A DNA stretch of 64,000 bases from Leptodactylus fallax (lineage: Eukaryota > Chordata > Amphibia > Anura > Leptodactylidae): the NCBI GenBank assembly GCA_947044405.1, contig CAMRHE010000067.1, positions 2,363,501-2,427,500 of the forward strand, given 5' to 3'. Below the pieces are notes generated by a model, which made no database searches, was not told the DNA's origin, and worked only from the letters and a program-made list of their open reading frames with translations. The translations under genes were made by a program, and so were the position numbers. Below, in pieces: positions 1 through 11,088 of this stretch; positions within the stretch are counted from its first letter, which is position 1; each line of letters starts with the position of its first letter.

Positions 1-2460
1 ATTTCAAATGCGCCAGAATCAGAGGAGAAGCACATACTGAAGTATGCAAATAGTCAGAGTTTTTGGAGAATGAGAAAATGAGAATATTTCCATACATGTA
101 ATCCATACAATACATGCGTGCATGGATTATACGTTCGTATAGATCGTGGAGTCTTTCTCTTTCAGTATTTTACAAATGGAAAAAGCTCTAAAAAAATTGT
201 ATTAAATTTCTCTTTGATATTATTGAATTTATGATGACAACATGGGTTATCCATAGGATAGGTAATAAACTTATGATCAGGGTCCAATTGCTGGGACCCC
301 CTCCAGTGACCTAAACGCATGACCCAAGACCCCATTCTGGTGGAATTTGTATGGAATAGTGACCATACATGTGTCTTGATACTCTATTCAATGTGAATGG
401 ACCGCTGCGCCATTCAAACACAGTACCTCTGGACATGGGTGGCCTACAACCCCTAGTTTAGTGTTCATCGTTGGATAGTCCCTTGTAAGGCTATGACTAT
501 CTTTTGTATTCAATTCCTTTCTATTGTCTGCATCTAATATAAATAATATATAATAAATAATGAAGGAACTTAAAAAATTCCCAGCCGTTTTGTGTTAGAT
601 AAGTCAGGTCAATTTTCCCCAAGAAATTTTGTGCCGAGTTATTCTTTTATTTCACACATTTATTTCTAAATAAGCAAATGAGAAGTCTGGAGCACTGAGG
701 GCGCCTCCATTGCTCCAAACCGCTATGCCCCACATTGCTCTAATATTTCCTACTGCCACCCACCCATTTTTGAGTGACAGGTCAGAGAGGTATGATGAAA
801 TTCACCTGGCCCTGTGTTCACACCAACGTATTAGAGCAGTGTGGGGTGTAACAATTTGGAGCAACAGAGCCGCTGTCAGTGCTCCAGACTGCTCATTTGC
901 ATATTGTGAAATAAATTAATATCTTGGCAATGGAGGCACAAATTTTCATGCAACTGTCTGTGTTGCTAGTTTAATATGATTCACCCTGGTGACAAGAAAA
1001 TCAAGATTAAAATTCAAGAAAATGCTGATAAACGTTAGAAAAAAAAAAATCTAGATAAATTTTTTTGGCAAAATCACCTACCCCTAATGGGAAGGACACA
1101 TGATAAAGCTACATAGGGGTTGTTTGTAGTCTGTTACCATGGACACGCATGGGGTTGCATAGGTGCTGTAGACATAAAAAATTTGAACTTTTTTCAATAA
1201 CACTTTTTTTTTTGTTAAGTCGCTTCAGTTTTCAAAGTTTGTGCTGTTTTACAAGGTTGAATGCAAGCCCTCTTGACTCACTCATTCTCTATTCAGCCTT
1301 CCAATAAATCTTTTTTATTATTACTGGAGCAGCCATTTCATCTGGAAAGAACATGGAATAGCCGTAACTTTGTCTGCGACAGACTAGGAACAACTGTACA
1401 GGGATGGATGAGGAGGCTACCATGAGATCTATAACATCTCAAGGGGCATGACAGCTTTTAATGGCTGAGACATGAGAGACTGGGGCACAGATTTTGTCTT
1501 TGTGCATTGCCATTTTAAATGTAATAAAAAAAAAAAAAAACCTGTTTGGCATGTTGGAAACACTTTGCCAAAATGCATGTACAGGTCTTTTAGAAAATAA
1601 CGAAAGAGTCTAGAGAATAACATCAGCGTGTATCTTTCTGGAGAGTACAATACATATCTGTGTCCCAAACTTTACTGTAATGCTGCCTATTGAAATGACC
1701 ATGCACACTCGGCTGATGCCAGAATGCTATTTTGTGGGAATAGATATTTGTTAGACATCTCATATGTATAGGCAGCATAAGGCCAGTTTCACACACCTGT
1801 GCTTCCATATATGACCCAGGCAAACAGCTTTAGGGTACGTTCACATGGAGGAATTTGACGTAGATTCTGCCCCTGAATCTGTGGCAGATGCCACCCAGAA
1901 TCTGCCTTCCATTCTTTTCAATAGGAGGCAGAGATCGTAGCAGGACACTAAAAAAATAAGCACCCTACACGATCTTGCCCTGGATTTGGCGGCTCAAGAC
2001 TTTCTGCTGATTTGGCCCTTTCACCTGGGCTTAATCAGCAGCGGAAAGCTGCGACAGAATGCCAAAGGCCTCCATTGGCATCCCGTTGTGAGTAGGCCGC
2101 GGCCGAATATGGTGGTGGAAAATTAACATACCCTTACTGTATAGGCTTCACAGGATTTGTGGCCGGAATACTGTGCCCATACTCTGTTCGGGCTTAAGGC
2201 TTGTGAAAGGCTTTAGATAGGATGACCTATCCTTAGGATGGGTACTTAGCTGCAGTAACCTGGCATGGCCACTGCAGTGTACAGAGCTGTCTGCTATCAG
2301 CTCTGTACACTATATAGGACTTCTGCTGGAACAAGACGCCAGGAGCAGCAGGACCGGACTGCAGTGAGAGACACTGGAACACTGGGGACAGGCGAGTAGG
2401 TTTTTTTTTTTTCACTTTCCCCAGCCTCCTTACGAAAAACTGTATATCCTGGGCAATCCC
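1..2460. other. Gene-free flank with MITE fragments
   Basis: I see no supported gene. Recognisable pieces are a short segment with CCATAGGATAGG (about 240-300) like other MITE copies here, a truncated relative of the 7247-7714 MITE (about 625-1000), a palindromic segment at about 1835-2130 starting GGTACGTTCACATGG, and half of another MITE at about 2218-2460 containing CCTATCCTTAGGATGG. The remaining sequence is AT-rich and unremarkable. Small ORFs here look random. Confidence 0.5.
625..1000. repeat. Truncated copy of the MITE seen complete at 7247-7714
   Basis: It shares the stretches 'GCAAATGAG.AGTCTGGAGC.CTGAGG' and 'TTTAATATG.TTCACCCTGGTG' with the complete element at 7247-7714, in the same order. 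The left terminal repeat is missing or too diverged to see. Confidence 0.6.
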
Positions 2461-2533
2461 TTTACCAATTTTGTATGATAAAAACAGAACAACTTAATAA
2501 AATAAGAAAAAAGAAAGCCAAATAAAAACAACT

Positions 2534-2539
2534 TTTATT
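2534..2539 (-). terminator. Candidate XRCC2 poly(A) signal
   Basis: A minus-strand AATAAA (TTTATT on the plus strand) lies about 140 nt beyond the XRCC2 stop codon. It is a plausible cleavage signal for a short 3' UTR of about 160 nt. Other AT-rich hexamers nearby mean longer 3' ends cannot be excluded. Confidence 0.45.
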
Positions 2540-2676
2540 AGATCAGATAAAATAACTTGATCATTATCAAAGCTTGTCTGGCTACATTGTAACAAATATA
2601 GAAAAAAACTGAAAGCTCACAGATACTGTGAATATTTTTTGTTCCTGTTCAGAGATTTCCCAGAACATTCTGAGGA

Positions 2677-3401
2677 TCATGGGATGAGCTTTGCTCCGGC
2701 TTCAGTGATCACAAATGAGCGCCTGATGACATTTTTGCTCTTGAGGTGGCAGGATGTGACAGAAAACGTTGTGACATTATTCTCTTGTTTTTGTTCTTTC
2801 GAGAAAAATACTCTGTTTGTAGTGACGTGCTGCCACAGTTTACACAGATACGGTTTGAAGTCTATGGAGGAAGACGTCGGTTTCTCAGAATGAGATGCTT
2901 CAGCGTTTTCATTGTACATCTTCTGCATTATAGTTTGTGTGGAAGCAAAAAGAACCAACTTGTATTCTTTTACCAATTTATCGAGAAGCTCGATGCATTT
3001 CCGAATATTGGACTCCTGTCTAGAAATGGTTTCTCCTCCGTTATTCCGATCGATCCAATAAAAAGATGACAGACTATCTATGATTAATAGACACAGAGAA
3101 GGGCGGCTGCAGAACATGTTCTCCAGAGAGTAAAGTGTGAGGAGCAGCTGGACACTACTGCTGCAGTAGACCAGGAAGAACCTGCTCAGACATTGCTTCA
3201 CCGTCCCTTCGTCACTTTGTGACAATCGGTGTTCTAGTATAGTGACCAGACGGAGCATGTCAAAGTGATAGTCTGTGTCTATATAGACCACCTCAACTTG
3301 TAAACCACCTTCGGACACTGGCAGGATACATCGAGAGATTAGGTGGCAAAGCATTTCTGTTTTTCCAGAGCCTTCTGGACCATGGAATTCAATGATGTCC
3401 C
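2677..3401 (-). CDS. XRCC2: XRCC2 coding exon 3: RAD51-like ATPase core to C-terminus
   Basis: The acceptor is ACAG at 3405-3402, and the exon begins GG GAC, completing Gly41 of the protein. The Walker A motif GPEGSGKT lies at about residues 48-55, with Lys54 aligned to the human Walker A lysine. A Walker B-like LLIIDS follows near residue 150. Strongly conserved family blocks are [39 protein letters not shown] and ASTQTIMQK. The frame is open to TGA at 2679-2677. Divergence is concentrated in the last 60 residues, as expected among vertebrate orthologues. Nothing suggests a pseudogene: splice sites and frame are intact and introns are retained. Confidence 0.96.
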
Positions 3402-3837
3402 CTGTAAAGACAACCATTGTTACCATCCCACCATATTACGTCTCATATAATAGGCACAAACATGAGTCACACACAAATGTGCTGCAATTTCTGCATTTGT
3501 AATTGCCAAAACCTCTGGAGATATTTGGGTGTGGGTTTATTATTAGGGGGGAGGTTTATCATTATTATCATTATTCTTATTACATCCACACAAGACGTAT
3601 ATGAGTAACTCTGGGTGGAAAATCTGCAATGTTTACAGAAGCAACAAGGTGGATCGGTCTGAAACAAATCCCATCGACACACTGAGGTGTGGAATATAAA
3701 ATGTGAATTTATTATGCAGATTTTCACCCCTTTGGGTAAAATCTGCTGTGAATCAGCAGCAAAATCCACAAGTAGCTTTTTCTGATGAATTTATGTCCCC
3801 TGTGGATATAACCATCCTGTCTGAAATTTAGACAGCT

Positions 3838-4266
3838 TAAAGGGGTGGTCCAGGAATTAGGCAAAACACTGAGGAGGTTTAGCATTAAAAAAAAAAAAAA
3901 AAAAAAAAATCATACTACTCACCTGTCCCCCCCCAGCGCTCTACTGTCCACCCCCAATGTCCGTTCAGTCTTGCGCCGTGTCCTCATTGCCAGAAGTCCT
4001 GTGGCCACTGAGACCAATCAATCAGTGGCCTCAGCAATCACTGGAAAGGAACCGGTGGCATCACTGGTTCCTTTTTAGCCATCGCTGAGTCCACTGGAAT
4101 GGGCCGAAGGAATTCTGGCATGAATGAAGACATATCGCATGACCAAACAGACAGTGGCAGAGGACAAGAGAGCACTGGGGACAGGGGAGTATGATTCTAT
4201 TCTTTTTATGTTACACCTCCCCTGGCCTCCTCCGTGGTTTGTCCAATTTCTGGCCAATCGCTTTAA
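3838..4266. repeat. TTAA-flanked foldback MITE in XRCC2 intron 2
   Basis: The left end reads TTAA AGGGGTGGTCCAGGAATT and the right end AATTTCTGGCCAATCGCT TTAA, so the termini are imperfect inverted repeats beside TTAA. Its interior is also roughly palindromic (CACCTGTCCCC near 3921, GGGGACAGGGGAG near 4177). No coding capacity is seen. A TTAA target site fits piggyBac or Kolobok-type transposases; the family assignment is inference. Confidence 0.65.
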
Positions 4267-5427
4267 AACTAGACCAGCCAGGCAAAATGTGTACCAAATT
4301 TATCACAGTGGGGCTCATACAATTTTTTTTTTTTTTACATTAATGTGTAAGACCAAAGTTTTGGTGCAATTTAACACATTTTAATTGCCCCTTTCTAAGG
4401 AACACATAAATATGGTGCATGGCTGGATTTTTAAGGGTGCAAATTGAGACAGAATTCTGGCGGATTTAGCTTAGCAAATTTCCCCAAATGTTTCTACGTC
4501 TGTCCTAGTATAGAGGGACAAGTGATAGTTTTCGACTTTAAATTTTCTTGGATGTCTAGATCTAGGACACATACAAATTACATCTGGGAAAATAATGTAT
4601 GATGACGTACCTGTTGCAGTCAATTATAGTAGCCAATATAGGCACTGGTTAAAGGGGTTATCTGGTTTCAAGTATTCATGGTCTATCCTTATTAGATCTG
4701 TGGGGTCCAACACCCAGGAACCCCGCAGACCACCTGTACTGGGACTGTGTGTCTCTCAGTAAAGTTTACATACTGCGAGCCGTGCTGCTCACTCGCTGTA
4801 CAAACTGAGGTGGTGAGTCTAGGTACTGCAGCGCTGTCCTACTGAAGTACTGAATTCCTCCTTACTTGCCTAAGTGGACCCCTAGGGAAAAGGCTGGTAG
4901 TGATCAATCCCTGGGCCTGTTGGTTAAACTTGGTCAGTCTTGCCAGTAAGGTAACCACTAGCGCTACTAGTGTCCCGGGTTGTCCTCAAAAGGACAGTGC
5001 AGTCACTGGCAAGATATATCGGCCACTATGTGATAAGACATGTGGGTGGTCAGTTTCTGGTCGTATATTGCTAGCCCTACCCCCAGTTGTAATCATACAT
5101 AGCCAAACCCTGTGTTGTCTCCATAAGGACAAAATCATCGCTGTTTATGATCCATCAATCAATGAGCCATACACATCTGGGTGTCCGGCTACTTATCATA
5201 AGTTACTGGCTTTCTCCCAATCTCCGCCATCCTAGCAAGGTACGATCAATTGGTCAGTGAAGAATCAAAAGTTTTCTAAAAAGTGAGAGCGGATGCTTTA
5301 ATGTCCATTTATTGTGAATTTTATGTAATTGGGGTGGAGTGTCTTGAGGAGACACAACGGAGCACCCTCATCTGTATGAAGTGATGGTACAAAATAAAAC
5401 AGCAAATTGAAATTCTGAAACATTTAC

Positions 5428-5509
5428 CATGCAAAGGACAATCTCCGCTGGCAAAAAGCAATGGCTCGAGTTCCTTCAGAGAAGCGCGTCCCTCCAGTCG
5501 TGCAAGGAG
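5428..5509 (-). CDS. XRCC2: XRCC2 coding exon 2
   Basis: The exon is 82 nt and starts after a TTTCAG-like acceptor (AG at 5511-5510). It encodes [20 protein letters not shown] and then SGDCPLH. It ends one nucleotide into a glycine codon at a GT donor (5427-5426, ATG|GTAAATG). The phase joins exactly to exon 3 (G|GG GAC). The segment corresponds to the N-terminal linker before the ATPase core, and human exon 2 has the same length and phase. No frameshift or stop is present. Confidence 0.93.
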
Positions 5510-5995
5510 CTGAAACACATTACAAAGAAAATGTATTACATGTCTGCTGGCTATAAGACTTGTATACCGGACTTCTCACAGCACACGATAAACACGTAAA
5601 GAGCACAAGACAGGTCTCCTGTCATATTAAATACTTGTCGTTCCCATGAAATAACTCTGTATTGTGCCATTCCTCTGTTACTCCTCCTAAAAATATATTT
5701 AAGTGATTTTCCAGGGGCATACAAATATACATAACATGGGGGGGGGTTGTCCTAACATAACCTCTGCCGGACCCCCACTGCTCGGCTCCTAGCACCGCTG
5801 CAGCCCTGCATTTCCTGGTGACCGACACACAGGAAATCCTGATGATGGACACTCATGTGGAGGGTCACTAAGCCATTGATTTGCTGAGCAGGCGTCTTGG
5901 GACAGTGGAGAGTAGTGTGCCCATCAGTGGCTGGGAATGCCGGAGAGGTGAGTAACATTTTGTTATGTTAAGGACCCCATGTTTAGTCCTTTCAG

Positions 5996-7242
5996 AGGGG
6001 TTATGCCATGAAGCGTATTTATCCTCTATCCATAGGACAGAGGATAAGTAACTGATCGTGGGGATCTGACCAATGAGACCCTAACCGATCCAAGAACTAG
6101 GGGTGTTTCCCTGCGTTGTGAATTCAGCTTGACCACAGCCAGGCTGAATGTAGGCGTACCAATGCTGGACAGGACGCATCTGTGCTCCCATTCACTTTGG
6201 TGGGAGTGCCAAAGATAACCAAGTACTGTACTTTGGGTTTCTCCAATGCCCCCATTGAAATGAATGGAAGCATGGATGTGTCCCATTCAGCCCTGGCACA
6301 CCTACATTCAGCCTAGCAAGCGGTCAGGCTGAATTCAAAACGGGGGGTAACACCACCCATTCTCAATATCGGTGGGGTCTCAGGGGACAGCCAGCCACCG
6401 ATCAGCTACTTATACTCTAACCCAGGAGTCAGCAACTTTTTTAGTCTGGGTTGCTGATTTGGGAAAAAAATGAAAAGATGAAGTACTCCGTGCGCCATGT
6501 AATAATTGTAAGGGTGTCGCCCTCCTACATCAGTGATTACAAACACGGGGCCTCAACACTCTAGAAGTATTTAGAAGGACAATCCCATGCCTTTATTCAA
6601 TGTTATCTGCGTCCTTAGGATGTTTTTTGACTTTTGGTAAAAATTATTTGGTAGGGGTTCCCCAAGGAATTTTTTTTTCCAGGGGGACCCTGAGTCTGAA
6701 AAGGTTGGGAAAAACACTGTCCTACATGAAAGTCATATAACACAAACCATAACTGCAACCAGTTAGTTAGTCGATTGCGCTTACATTTCAATGTGATCCT
6801 TTAGCAAAATGGGATATTTGGACTGGACATGGGGCTAAGTGTAATCTGCAGTAAGCCTGCTTTGTGGGGGCAGAGGTCACCCATCACACAGCCTAGTCTG
6901 TTTGTTAAAGAAATCCGAACTAATTTTTACAGTCTTATTGAAATGAAAGAAGGCAAATTTAGCTGCCATATTATACTTTGCACAGGTAATTGCTGTCCTT
7001 CGACTAGGCTACCGGCCTGGACACTTAGACATTGTGCCTCATGTTCCCAACACCTCCTAGTGCATCCTCTCGTCCAACTGCATTTACATGGACAATTAGT
7101 GAGAGATTGCCACCTGGAGCAGAGAGAGTCCTGTGCCAGATACATATGCCTTGAGTGCCGACTCTGGCACCAGTGCCGGGGGTTGCTGACCCCTGCTCTA
7201 TCCTATGGATAGAGGATAAATACTCTTCATGGCATAACCCCT
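5996..7242. mobile_element. Composite: palindromic MITE carrying a hAT-type insertion (copy 1)
   Basis: The outer termini are inverted: AGGGGTTATGCCATGAAG at 5996 and CTTCATGGCATAACCCCT ending 7242, followed by TTAA. Beside each terminus lies a palindromic block with CTATCCATAGGATAG. A hAT-like element (6423-7195) sits inside the right arm. No transposase is encoded. It lies in XRCC2 intron 1. The same composite occurs at 15361-17057. Confidence 0.75.
6423..7195. mobile_element. Non-autonomous hAT-like element (copy 1)
   Basis: It starts CAGGAGTCAGCAACTTTTTT and ends GGGTTGCTGACCCCTG, giving short inverted termini typical of hAT MITEs. It is flanked by 8-bp direct repeats CTCTAACC (6415-6422) and CTCTATCC (7196-7203), seven of eight matching. 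It is 773 bp without a transposase and is related to the copies at 15694-17010 and 52902-54521. Confidence 0.75.
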
Positions 7243-7246
7243 TTAA

Positions 7247-7714
7247 AGGGAGTCTGTCAACAAGGTGAAGCATATTAAGCCAGCATCACAGTTAGAGAGG
7301 TCAGGATCACCTGAATGTAATGTCTCTTTCCCTGTAAAACTTAGAGCCTCTGTTGCAGAGATATTCATTTATTTCACGATGTGCAAATGAGCAGTCTGGA
7401 GCTCTGAGGACGGCTCCTTTGCTCCAAACTGCTACGCCCAACATAGCTATAATATGCTGGGAACACGAGAACAAAGGGCCAGGGTGAGATTTTAGCATAA
7501 CTCCCTGGCCCTGTCACTCAAAGAAGCGAGGGAGTGTTAGAGCAGTGTGGAATGTAGCATTTTGGAGCAATGGAGCCGTCCTCAGTGCTCCACACTGCTT
7601 ATTTTGTGAAATAAATGAATATCTAACAGAGGCACAAATTTTCATGGGGTAAACTGCATTATATTTAGGTGAGCCAACTGGTTTAATATGCTTCACCCTG
7701 GTGGCAGACTCTCT
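7247..7714. repeat. Foldback MITE between two shared TTAA sites
   Basis: The left end is AGGGAGTCTGTCAACAAGG and the right end CCTGGTGGCAGACTCTCT, which are imperfect inverted repeats. TTAA occurs directly at both sides (7243-7246 and 7715-7718). Those same TTAA sites are also the ends of the neighbouring MITEs. There is no coding capacity. The family is unnamed here; TTAA targeting suggests a piggyBac or Kolobok-type source. Confidence 0.7.
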
Positions 7715-7718
7715 TTAA

Positions 7719-8155
7719 CCCCTTAACGACCAATGACGTACCTGTACATCATTGGTCGCAAGGGGCTGTATGGAGAGGGCTCAGGAGTGGTTAACACTTT
7801 AGATGTTGCAGTTGCGTTTAACCATGGGCGCCGCCATATTTTACCAATCAATGCCCTCCAGAATGTCACTGGAGGGCGGTGATCAGTTGTAATGACAGCC
7901 GGGAGCCTATTGAAGGTTCCAAGGCTTGTCGTCACCATAGGTCTATGCCTATGGCAGCGTGTAATAGAAGGCAATGGATTTTACAATACACTGCAATGTA
8001 AAATCCATTTTGAATGGTGCCATTGCAAAGTACAATTTGTCCCACAAATGATAAGCCATCAAGTGACTCTGTGAACTGAAAAAAAAAAGGCTCTTTGAAG
8101 TTGGGGAGGAAAAAACAGATACGCAAAAACTAAAATTGGCTTGGTCTTTAAGGGG
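7719..8155. repeat. MITE with CCCCTTAACGACCAA termini
   Basis: TTAA (7715-7718) is followed by CCCCTTAACGACCAATGACG; the other end reads TTGGTCTTTAAGGGG followed by TTAA (8156-8159). The 437-bp element has no ORF of note. Part of a related family appears near 38361-38650 ('GGGCTTATTTTTTGTGGGAC'). Confidence 0.7.
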
Positions 8156-8394
8156 TTAAGGTTTTTTTGGTTGTTATCATTCTGATTCTCAAATTAGTGT
8201 GCCCCTACACAGTCATTGGATAGTATCATATTGTGTGGGGAACCCTGCCAAATGGTAACACCCAGCTGTCAATTTAACAGAAAAACGACACAAAACAGAG
8301 ATCCAAGATAAGATGGTCCAGAATTGTTATTTCATGGGGAATGCCAGTATTTACTAAAATAGACAGGTCAAGAAATCTGAGGGGTCCTCTAATA

Positions 8395-9316
<922 letters not shown>

Positions 9317-9369
9317 TATAGGCACACTTTAAAAACTTAGTAAAGGCACACTTTAAAGTTGTTAGTGCC

Positions 9370-9495
9370 AAGTATCACACTCCAAAGACATACTGATAGG
9401 GAATGTAGATTGTGAGCCCTATATGGGACAGTGACTGACAATGTTTGTAAAGCGCTGTGGAATATGATGGCGCTATATAAGTAAGCATAATGAAT
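9370..9495 (+). repeat. SINE 3' relic (V-SINE-like)
   Basis: It matches the second half of the SINE at 33205-33450: CCAAAGACATACTGATAGGG, then TGTAGATTGTGAGCCCTATA, and a GGCGCTATATAAGTAAGCAT end. The tRNA-like head is absent, so this is a 5'-truncated copy. Confidence 0.75.
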
Positions 9496-9891
9496 AATAT
9501 CTCTATCTGGTGCACATTACATTCCTCTTTTGACTCCTCCACCCCCCTGGTTTACAATAACAGATAACACAGAATGTGTGCCATTCATTAACCCATTGAG
9601 TTCAAGTTAAAAACATAACTTTTTTTTTTTTTTTATTAATGAAACTTATACAGTATACAGCTAGGCCCCTGCAGGTTTCTGTTTTATGAAATCACTTTAC
9701 GTCTTTGATACCAGGTTCACATAGCGTTGGCCTTTCTGTTGTTCTCATCTGTTGGCGGGCGGACTGTTACAAAAGAGGTCACATACAGAGCCCAATGGAC
9801 CCCATTAACTATGTGACAACAGACCGCCAAAATAACGGTCATGAGAATAGCCCCACAGCCAGTTTTCACTGTTGTGTGAATGTAGCTCTAA

Positions 9892-10230
9892 AGGGGTTGC
9901 CCAGGGTGGTGTAATTGACTGAAATGGTCCAGGGATTGCAGATGATGGACCCGGGGGTTCCAGAGACGTCATGACCCTCCCTGGGACACGTGATCTGAAG
10001 CAGTGTTCCATGATCCCCAGGGGCGATCCGTCCTCTACCTCCTCTATAGTAAAGCCAACCCCCATAGCACAGGTAATTATTACCTGTTAGATCAGGGGAG
10101 GAGCAACTCAGGGGGCGGAAAACTGCTTTTGAACATGTGACCCAGGGGTTATGATGTGCCAGAATCCTCAGGTCCATCATCAGCGATTCCTGGACCATTT
10201 AGGTCAATCACAACTCCCCGGACAAACTGT
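9892..10230. repeat. Foldback MITE upstream in XRCC2 intron 1
   Basis: The left end is CTAA AGGGGTTGCCCAGGG. Internal inverted pairs include GAAATGGTCCAGGGATTGCA near 9921 with its approximate complement near 10180. It has the AGGGG-type terminus shared with other TTAA-linked repeats here. The right boundary near the T-run at 10230 is uncertain. A similar half-palindrome precedes it at about 9712-9890 (GGTTCACATAGCGTTGG). Confidence 0.5.
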
Positions 10231-10632
10231 TTTTTTTTTTTTTTCATCCATTATATGTACCCAAATATGGTATCATTCAAAAAACAACTTGTATCGCAAA
10301 AAACAAGCTCTCATATGGAGACATCAATGGAAGGTGGAGAGGAAAACCAAAAAAACAGGAAGGCCAGAACTGTCCAGAGTTGAGAAGAGGTCCTGGTGAC
10401 ATCACGTGACCTCCTGCGGTCACATGGTAGGGAAATAGAAGGAAAGTGAAAGTCCCGTTTCTGCCAATGCAGTCTTAACCCTGTCATTGCTGGGACACCT
10501 ATTTAATGGCTCCGGTCCCATACACTGCAGCAGAGTTACATTCTCTACTAGTGAGGAGACAGAAGTTCAGCTCCCTGGAGCCTCCTTGTCATCTGGTGAC
10601 GTCACTGTCTCTCGGGCCCTGTGCACACTTAC

Positions 10633-10671
10633 CTGCGTACCAGACTCCGCTCTCCGGAAGTCATCGCACAT
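10633..10671 (-). CDS. XRCC2: XRCC2 coding exon 1 (13 codons)
   Basis: On the minus strand an ATG at 10671-10669 opens a 39-nt reading frame encoding MCDDFRRAESGTQ. It ends exactly at CAG|GTAAGTG, a strong splice donor, at 10633/10632. Human XRCC2 also begins with 13 residues of the same pattern (MC..F.RAESGT.) before its first intron. The start context GACAATGT has A at -3. This microexon is too short for an ordinary ORF search and was found by looking for the expected N-terminus upstream of exon 2. Codon phase is 0 at the donor, matching exon 2. Confidence 0.88.
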
Positions 10672-10899
10672 TGTCACTGAGCCCAGAGACAGTGCTGAGC
10701 ACAAGCTAGGAGATCCTTGTGAGTGGAAGGACCTGTGATGATGTCATAGCCACGTGATCAGTCACATGTGGGAGGAGGTAGAGGCTGTCAGTGCTGTCAT
10801 GTCAAGTGTCAGTAGTGAGAAGGAGGGGCCGTGGTGTACGTGCTTGTGAGGAGGAGGAGGAGTGCTGTGTGCCTGACGCAAGGAAGATGTCTGCAGCAG

Positions 10900-10904
<5 letters not shown>

Positions 10905-10939
<35 letters not shown>
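10905..10939. repeat. (TG)n microsatellite
   Basis: A run of about 17 TG units. It lies at the start of a GTGTGTGT-rich tandem region (about 10900-11090) in which GTAGCAGAGTTGTGTGTGTA is followed by TGGGTGTACA twice. Confidence 0.9.
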
Positions 10940-10941
<2 letters not shown>

Positions 10942-11088
10942 TACATGTAGCAGAGTTGTGTGTGTATTGGGTGTACAGGTGCAATCTATGTAACATTCAG
11001 AAATATACACACATACTATGTATATATATACACAGACACATACATACATCCATACAGATGTAGCAGAGTTGTGTGTGTACTGGGTGTA

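Noticed and set aside
10597..10604. TGACGTCA as proven XRCC2 promoter element
   Set aside because: It lies inside intron 1 downstream of the start codon; it is only a sequence match without functional evidence.
10762..11063. ORFs on both strands over the TG-repeat region
   Set aside because: They are translations of the (TG)n microsatellite.
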